Shown here piece after piece: positions 56,721 through 64,000 of a stretch of DNA of 64,000 nt (positions are counted from its first letter, which is position 1; each line of letters starts with the position of its first letter). A program made the translations under genes and the position numbers. The notes beneath the pieces were generated by a model, which had not been told where the DNA came from, ran no database searches, and was given only the letters and a program-made list of their open reading frames with translations. The DNA lies in the NCBI GenBank assembly GCA_031772115.1, contig JAPDPK010000015.1:2434001-2498000 (forward strand). The letters are read 5' to 3'. The stretch comes from Heritiera littoralis. Its lineage: Eukaryota; Streptophyta; Magnoliopsida; Malvales; Malvaceae.

Positions 56721-57719
56721 ACACACCTGGGTAGAGAGAGAAGATAGGAGAGCAGACGCGTGGGTTGAGAGAGAAGACCGAGGCATGGGTCGAGAGATTG
56801 GGAAGGGTGTGAAAGGATATTTCGTGAGGGTTTCAATTTTCACCCCTGCGAATTTACTTTGCATGAGGAGGAGGCAGCAATTAGATTGCAGCTCGCAATC
56901 ACTTTGCAATGGTAATGTTACTTTGCAGCTTGTTTTACCAACCAAATGGTATAAAGTAATTGTACCTCTTAAATTGCAGCGTTAAATTGCAGCGTAAAGT
57001 ACTTACTTTACCAATACCAAACAGGGCAGTTATAACATTCGTTTGATTCTATCACAGAATAAATATTATTTCTTTTGCATCATTGAAACTCTAGATGTAT
57101 AAATAGAATTGGTTAACAAACACTGAAATAGCAAACAATAACAAATAGCAACAATAATAGGCCACATATATAAACTATACAAATAATTTCATTAACATAT
57201 AAAAGCAACAAAAATCAAACGTAATTGTTTGTTTCTTTTTTAATTACATCTTGAACTTTAATCATCATTTTTCTCAACAATTCTGCATATGATGCCCTAA
57301 AAACCAAATGTCAGTATGTATTCTCCGACTTTGGATGCCTAATCATGACACTTCTATCTTCTCAAATCCACTCACGGCCCATCTATTTCCCCAGGAGCTG
57401 AGTACATACCAAAATTCCTGCTTCTTTGCTTCGTCTCTCCCATAGCCTAATTAATATCTTAACAGCATGCAAGCCGCAATATTTGGCTGGTATTGACGTG
57501 GGTCCTAAATAAATTTGCTAATAAGAGAAAAATGTATTAATTATAAGAAATATTCACTACAAATACAACAATGATAAATAATTCAAATTTTTCTTCTTTT
57601 TTTTTCCTTTTGCATTGTTCTTTTGATCTCTATTGACGCTAACTAATTAAATATTTCCATGAGAAATGAGTGACTGACAAAAATGAAACTTAGTGAAATC
57701 ATAAATTAAAATAAAAAAA
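56721..57719. other. Non-coding stretch, possible MITE tail
   Basis: TTAAATTGCAGCG is duplicated at about 56970-56996, and CCAAACAGGG at about 57018 resembles the ends of common plant MITEs. No matching inverted end was found. The rest is AT-rich and unrecognised. Confidence 0.4.
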
Positions 57720-58782
57720 GAGTTTAACTTATATTAGGATGATCCTAAAAATCTTAGTTTTTAGACACCAATAATATAACGCCAACTCATCTTTTTTTAA
57801 GCACACACAATAATTTTTGTGAGCATATACTCACTTAATCAATTTAAAAACTAATCATTTTAACTTTAGTTAACTTATATTAAAATTAATAATTAGATTA
57901 ACTAAAATTAAAAAATAATATTGGGAGATGATATTCAGTTGAAATAAAGGGAAACTTAGGTAGGTTTTCTGAGAAAAATTAATTTCAAGCATACCATCGA
58001 GAGTTCCAATCTTTCAAAAAAATCAAATTGGTAATTGCTTCCTTTATATTGAACAAAACTCGGTGAAAACACTTCTATCAAGCCAACTTGAAGGAGTTCT
58101 TCTCTTCATCCTGCCAAGTTTTTTGTTTTGATCGAGCCCTTGTCATCTTCTTTCTCTACTAGTATGTTCATCTTATTCTCCTGATTGGGTGTTTGATAGA
58201 AGCGTTCATGTGTGCCTGACAAATAAGTTGTATTAACAAATTTACATTGTGTTTCTACTGTAAAGAGTGTATACAAGACTTAAAAACTCTAGTTCTATGC
58301 CCACTAGATAATGTCTATTTATTGCTTGTTAAAATGCTTCAATGAGTTTCACTTAGAATTTGAAGCAACAATAAACATATTATACATGATATAAACTTAA
58401 AAACTCTATTTCTTCTATGAGCTGATGGTTTTGTAGGGGCAGATTGGACGGATGATTTTGCTTGGATTATTTTACTGAAAGTCATCAGGTTTTTTTTACT
58501 CGAAGGGAACCAAATGAAAAACCACAATTCTTCCGAAAACATTGAAGAAAAGTTTCCTTGATTTCTACAGTAAATCATCTCTCAATATTATTTTTTAATT
58601 TTATTTAATCTAATTATTAATTTTAATATAAGTTAACTAGAGTTGAAATGATCAGTTTATAAATTGATTAGGTGAGTATATGCTCACAAGAATTAGTGTG
58701 TGCTTAAAAAAAATGAGTTGGCATTATATTATTGGTGCCTAAAAATTAAGTTTTTAAGATCATCTTAATATAATTTAAACTC
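57720..58782. mobile_element. Mutator-like (MULE) non-autonomous element
   Basis: Terminal inverted repeats of about 210 bp (57720-57932 and 58574-58782) start GAGTTTAA and match almost throughout, differing by scattered substitutions. The exact 9-bp duplication ATAAAAAAA flanks the element (57711-57719 and 58783-58791). Long inverted repeats plus a 9-bp duplication are the hallmark of Mutator-like transposons. The 640-bp interior has no transposase. A 79-codon minus-strand frame (58339-58578) is unrecognised, so gene capture cannot be excluded. Confidence 0.93.
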
Positions 58783-58926
58783 ATAAAAAAAGGAGAAAAG
58801 ATAAAAGCTTTCCGATGCAATAAGGAGAAATAAATTATTTTTTAATAAAAATTCTCTTGTAAGAATCTTTAATTACTAACATATAGTAGTACACAATTAC
58901 TTATCTTTGGGAATTAGTATAATTAA

Positions 58927-59186
58927 TAGAGTTTATATATATTGCACTAACAGTGTATAATCTCTATACATTGTCAGTCGTATAATCTCTATACATTATC
59001 AGTCAACCATAAAATGCCACATCATTAATGAGCAAAGCCTAAAAGTGCATAAACCTTTAAAAATAAATTTAAAAACTTTATTAATATTTATTTTTGAGAA
59101 CATGCATATGAGGTTTCTTCTTATAGTTGACTGGTTGACTGATAGCGTATAGAAGATATATATCAGTGCATCATATATAAACTCTA
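58927..59186. mobile_element. MITE of about 260 bp
   Basis: The left end TAGAGTTTATATAT...GCACT...TCTATAC..TGTCAGTC matches the reverse complement of the right end over about 50 bp. The left end has an internal duplication of GTATAATCTCTATACATT (58955-58995). The target duplication is uncertain (TA possible), so the superfamily is not assigned. Confidence 0.6.
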
Positions 59187-60428
59187 TATACGAAAAAAAG
59201 AAAAGAAAGAAAGATCACTAGAGTAAGAAAAGGCATTCAAGTGAAGTAAAGCTCAACTTCAATTACGAATCAATAATAATCAATGGACTTTTTTTTAGCA
59301 ATTTCAGCATTTGATCCTCCATCATCGAAAGCTGCTTGGTAGTTTCAAGATCCTCCCCATTAATCCATTTGTGAATATTTGCTTCGATAAGATTCTGATA
59401 GCTGAAAATCAGCCCCCATACTGGAAAAATCCTTCCTTGGCATAAAAAACTCCATATTCTCCAAGCTTCAAACCCGGGCAAAAACCAGCAATTCGTTTAC
59501 CTAGATAGATAAACATTTTCTTCCCACTGGCAGAAGCTTGAATCCTTTCCAGGATCAGGCCCTATTGAATAATGACAGCAACAAACCTGTTTATACTAAA
59601 ATTTATTGCATACTAAGTGTATATTTGTTGAACCATTTCCATTTGTATTTGTTATTCTTTACAAATCTACGTGGGAGAAAGTGTGATGTATTTAATCTAT
59701 ATTTGCTCATCTGCTTTAATTTATAAGTACATATTTATCATAAAATGTTATACTGTTGTTCCTTTAACTAAAAGAGAAGTTGTCAGGGCATTCCAATGCT
59801 TGGAATATGCATGTAATCCCTAATGACAAACCAATCTCTACTTTTTTTTTATGGTTAAATTATAATTTTTTTTAAAGTTTTATGCAGTATCGTTTTGAAA
59901 TTTAGACGTTATTTCTTTTTATTTTTTCCCTTACTTCCTGATCAATATAAGACTTTTTGGATTTTGTATTCTACTACTGAAGACCCATTGAAATTTTTTA
60001 CATTCATGCATATTAACTATTTTCTAATTCTTTCTTGGTGGTTCAGTTAACTCTTTGAATTTATATAATTTAGTAGTCCTTGATACAACAGAGATTCACG
60101 TTATGGAAGTAATTGAAATTGTTTGGGGGAACTAAAAGCATTAGGATTCCCATTGAATTGAGCAGTCAGAGCACTTCTTCATTCAGTGAGCTTTTGTAGG
60201 TTAGAGCACACACTTTTTGGCATTTGGTTTTGACCGAGATTTTAAATGATTTTACTCCTAGAACTCATTATTCAATCTAACTGTTGTCATTAAATTCCGA
60301 TAAACTTACTAAATGCAAAGAAGTTGAATATTTTAGCTTGCTTATTAAATAAACTACTAAAAGGTCAATCATAATGTTTTTATTATAATGCATTAATCTT
60401 CCATTGTACAATGTCTTAAAATACTTTT
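59187..60428. other. Non-coding stretch, possible exon scrap on the minus strand
   Basis: On the minus strand 59530-59260 reads exon-like in alternating frames (GKRIAGFCPGLKLGEYGVF, then EDLETTKQLSMMEDQML) but I cannot name it. The rest, to 60428, is AT-rich with nothing recognisable. Confidence 0.35.
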
Positions 60429-61496
60429 TGTAAGATCTGATTTTACCCTACTGTAGACCTTAATCTCATAAAATGGATATTGGAAATTAAATAAATAAAG
60501 AACATTGATTTCCACTTAGTTGAAAAGCTCGTTATCATGAGATGAGAATGGAGCAATTTCGGTGAAATAATGTATGGGCGAGAATGTTGTTAAGTTCGCC
60601 AATGGGCGAGCAGAGATTGTTTGTTCGCCAATGGGCGAGCAAGATAACATTCGCCAATGGTAATGGCGAATTGGTTGGTGTTAAGGGCGAATAGGTGTGT
60701 TCGCCATGTGTTGTTTAAATCAGAGCAAGGATAATCGCCAATGGAGGGTGATTAGTTGTACCGGCGAACAGGTGAGTTCGCCAATATGTGGCAAAGCGGG
60801 CGAGTTGAGCCATATCCGGTGATCGCCCAATGTGACGTGCCGCCTGATCGCCCAAGGAATAAGTATGGCGAGTTGATGATGCAAGCTGTTTGTTGGCCTT
60901 TTTGTTTGATGAATAGTTGACTTCGCCAAGTTGATTTGTATGGTGATGGCCCGTGTGTGGCGAGGAGCGTGATCGCCCAATGGTGATTATGGGCAAGAAT
61001 ATGGTTCAGTTCGCCAAAGGCGAGTAAGATAAAGGCTTGTGGCCAGTTGTTGAGGGCGAGTATGAATATGCATCTTATTGACTAATGTGTTCGCCAATTT
61101 AGTTTCTTTGGATGATCGCCCAACGTGGCGAAGATTGTTGATCGCCCATATGGTAGTAAGTCGGGCGAACTGTGGTTTCTGGTTGACTAGGCGAGCTGAA
61201 ATTAGTACGGACAGAATGAAATAATAGATTCAAAACACGCGTGCAGCCAAAATTGACTTTGGACGCCCCACAGTTGAAGACAATTAATTGATAGAATGCT
61301 AAAGTCAATAAAGGCGCCAGCCTTATTGGTTGAGGAAGTAGACAAAGTCTGTAGCAGAAGAAAAAGAGTGTGAAAGGGAGACTTTCACGCCACTTGTGCT
61401 TCATTTTTCTTCATGCATTAAAGGAGTGATGGACGTGAAATGATGAAAGAAACAGGATAAGAGGCAGGCGGTGGCTATTGATTGGCTGAGCATTGC

Positions 61497-61504
61497 TATA
61501 TAAG
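61497..61504 (+). promoter_or_regulatory. TATA box of LTR K
   Basis: TATATAAG, about 20 bp after ATTGG (an inverted CCAAT word), at the place homologous to 20284 in G. Confidence 0.6.
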
Positions 61505-61735
61505 CAGAGACAATTGAGGAAAAACGAGTTAGCCAATTCCAGCTTCTTCACGAAAACCATTTCTCTGTTTCTTCCATTTCTCTACCATGTTTGATCTACT
61601 AAGCTTTTTCCTTAACTTGGCTAAACACATAAACCTACTTGTAAAACCTTTCCTCGTTGATGAGCTGAAGGAATAAGCAAAAGAAGGCCAACATGAGACA
61701 GAAAACAAGCTGTTTTGGAAGTGCAGTTGGTTGAG

Positions 61736-62256
61736 GTGAGTTTCATATTTTCTGAGGATTTCTTGATGCTCAATGATAGATTTCTATGTTTTATGCAGTA
61801 ATAAACATAGATACAGTCTTGTTTTTAGTTAGATCTTTGGAGAATATGGAAACAAGGAAAATAATGGAATAAGTGACGACAATGGCGACTAAAGTGATCG
61901 CCCATGTTGAAAACTAGTAATCGCCAATGAGGTGAGTAGATAATAAGGAACTCGCCAAGGTAAAGCTGTGTTCAAGGGGCGAGAACGCCCAATTCTAGTG
62001 AAATGAATTCATGGGCGAGCTCAAATGCAGAGGCTGTGGGCGAATAGGATTGTGGGCGAACTCCCGCAATTAGGCCTAAGATGGTCGCGTGAGTTGGCTG
62101 GCGGGCGAGCCACCACGTGGAAGCTATTTGGTGAATGGCGAGCTCGTCTGGGCGAACTAGTTGGAGCTCTATTGGGCGAGTAGTCATTTGATTTATTTCA
62201 ATCTCGCCAAGTAATATGAAATGAAGATATTAATAGAATTTATAAATTAATTGCAG
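61736..62256 (+). other. Predicted intron 1 in LTR K
   Basis: Perfect donor TGAG|GTGAGT and acceptor TTAATTGCAG|C, matching intron 1 of G. A 67-nt predicted exon (62257-62323) follows and ends with the shared GGAAGCAAGGCTTCG...TAG. Confidence 0.5.
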
Positions 62257-62323
62257 CCGGGAATTACGAACTCGGTAAATGCGATTCGGAAGGCGAGAAG
62301 GAAGCAAGGCTTCGTTTAACTAG

Positions 62324-63697
62324 GTAAGGGAGATGTGTGTGAAGTAATGCATGTCCTGTGGAGTAAATTTTATGAAAACATTAAGTTAAATGTTTTGTTT
62401 TCTGACATGCATTGTTTGAGAAAAGTTATTTTGATAATTATTTTGATACGGGCGAGCTAAAAGCCGACCTCTATGTTGTTTTGGGTGAACTGATACAAGG
62501 CGGGCGAGCCCTTGTATTTTTATGATGGGCGAATTGGTATTGGCGGGCGAGCCAAGCACTATTATAATTTTTATAACCCGTTTCTAGTTTTAAGGGCGGG
62601 CGAACTGTTTTTATATGAAAGCTATAAGGCGAGCCAAGTGACGAGCTCTCTTTAATGAAAACTAGGCGAGTGCCCTTGTTTTAAAGGAAAATCCGGGTAA
62701 GCCATAGTTGGGCAAACCCTTTTTAATGTGTTTGGGCGGGCGGCCCTTGTTTTAAATATAAGGCGGGTGAACCGCCATCAAACGAGACATTTGTTTTGAA
62801 AAGCTAAGTGGCGGGCGAATACTAATTCACCGTCTTGTCGAGTTGATCACTGGGCGAACCACTGAGGGCGAGCCAATTGTGCTTTCAGATTTTAAAAGCA
62901 AGAGGGTGGGCGAACATATGTTCTCCGCATTTGGGCGAGCTGCCATGGGCGAGCCATATCGGCGAGCTGACCATGGGCGAGTAGTTTTTAAAAGTTGAGA
63001 TTTTAAGAATGTTTTCAAGGTGTTTTGTAAACGGAAAGCTTAGACCTTTTTGAGAATTAAATCATTTGAGTAAATGATAATATGGGTGAAAGAATCCCTT
63101 AAAGGTTTTCATGGGATATGAAATTGATTTTTGAGACTTTAGGCCTTGAGTTCATGCAGTATTATTCATGTAGTTGCATGACCCGCCTGGGGCGGTGGCT
63201 TGGTCGATGGACCAATGAGTGCACCTCAGGGCGTCACAGGGCTGATGGACCCGCCAAGTCATCAGCGGTCTCGAGGTCACTTGGCAAGTGGACCCGAGGA
63301 CCATCTATAGATTATGGCCATAGATCTGAGATAGCCGTGAGGGGCGATGGCCTACGGGTGCACCCCAACAACGGCAGATTCCGTTCTCGCAAGGGGGAGG
63401 GGGAACGATGATAGCATGATTTAGTTATTGCCTAGTCTCAACTTACCAATTTTTGTTTACTGTGAGGATTTGTTGAAATCCTATATAGTGTTTACTATAC
63501 TTTAAAGTAAACTGTTAGACGGTAATTTGAATTGTGTTTTAAGAGAGTTGTTTACTATATATCCATGTTCTTTTCTACTGGGTTATTATAAGAAAAGAAT
63601 AAATGTGTTGCGATATATAGTTTTGCTTATTTTAAAGCAGCATATATTTCCTTTACTGAGCGTATGAATCGCTCACCCCTTTGTTTTAACTCCACAG
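62324..63697 (+). other. Predicted intron 2 in LTR K
   Basis: Donor CTAG|GTAAGG and acceptor AACTCCACAG|AT, with TTACTGAGC...GCTCACC before the acceptor, as in G. It contains most of the GGGCGAG words. Confidence 0.5.
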
Positions 63698-64000
63698 ATA
63701 AGAAGTACACGGAGTTGAGAGAATTAGCTCTCAGATGGGTATAGCTATGCATAAAGCACTGAGGTATGGCACGTTAAATGTGACAGGTACAGTCTCTTCT
63801 CTATTACATTTCAGACATATGTATACAGTACTACCTTAAAGAAATAAATGTTAATAGGGGATGTCAGATGAAAGGAATAATGAAAAAGAAATTTCATATT
63901 CTATAATTAATAGATAAATGTTTATCATTTATCACTGTTACTGTTAAATGTTAATGGCATCGCAGACAGCCCAACCGGTAAAGTTGCATGGAAATACGTG

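Larger units (their letters stand above)
60429..64000 (+). mobile_element. LTR K: partial LTR related to element G
   Basis: It starts TGTAAGATCTGATTTTACC, comparable with TGTGAGACCCGATTTTATT of G. It shares the TATA region, the AGGAAGCAAGGCTTCG...GTAAGG segment, the GGGCGAG words, GGCGATGGCCTACGGGTG (63343) and the ACTGAGC...GCTCACC module (63654-63677). It runs off the window before its end, so whether it is solo or part of an element is unknown. Confidence 0.88.

Overview
This window looks like nuclear DNA of a flowering plant, probably a eudicot. It is AT-rich and packed with LTR retrotransposons primed by initiator-Met tRNA, and it carries broken pieces of plant genes: a cytokinin receptor, a UPL5-type HECT ligase, CDC20, alpha-N-acetylglucosaminidase and a cystatin-like gene. 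I see no intact host gene and no convincing tRNA, rRNA, CRISPR or bacterial feature. Nearly every reading frame is transposon debris.

Layout: (1) 1-3137 is the end of a long Ty3/gypsy-type LTR with six ~212-bp tandem repeats. (2) 3138-6946 is AT-rich, with microsatellites and two blocks typical of plant DNA-transposon ends. (3) 6947-31228 is one old Ty1/copia element (copia-1) broken into three parts. The first break is a minus-strand LTR (A, 8422-18568, TSD AGTTA) that itself contains another LTR (B, 10718-16132, TSD ATCAT). The second break is a complete 11.4-kb Tekay/Del-type chromovirus (G, 19595-30964, TSD TTTGA). (4) 31229-34063 holds a truncated Tekay-like LTR with a gag scrap, then a cystatin-like pseudogene. 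(5) Solo LTR E lies at 35170-36561. (6) 36562-40800 is a mosaic of host gene fragments, all on the minus strand. (7) 41591-56720 is a decayed Ty3/gypsy element (gypsy-2), broken by LTR C (43211-54015, which contains the young copia-3 and LTR D) and by solo LTR F. (8) 57720-58782 is a Mutator-like element with ~210-bp inverted repeats and a 9-bp TSD, followed by a small MITE. (9) From 60429 to the end runs a further LTR (K) related to G.

The most interesting signal is shared by LTRs A, B, C, D, G and K. Each has a hairpin-prone segment near the presumed transcript start in most copies, two consensus splice donors, and a conserved TGAGC...GCTCA inverted repeat followed within about 30 nt by a pyrimidine-rich CAG acceptor. 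This predicts an intron inside the LTR leader. In each LTR the family-specific repeats (172, 22, 45 or 20 bp tandem units, or dense GGGCGAG motifs) lie inside that predicted intron. Other highlights are a 361-bp near-perfect palindrome with tRNA-like boxes, the gene-fragment mosaic, and chromovirus decay dominated by C-to-T type changes.
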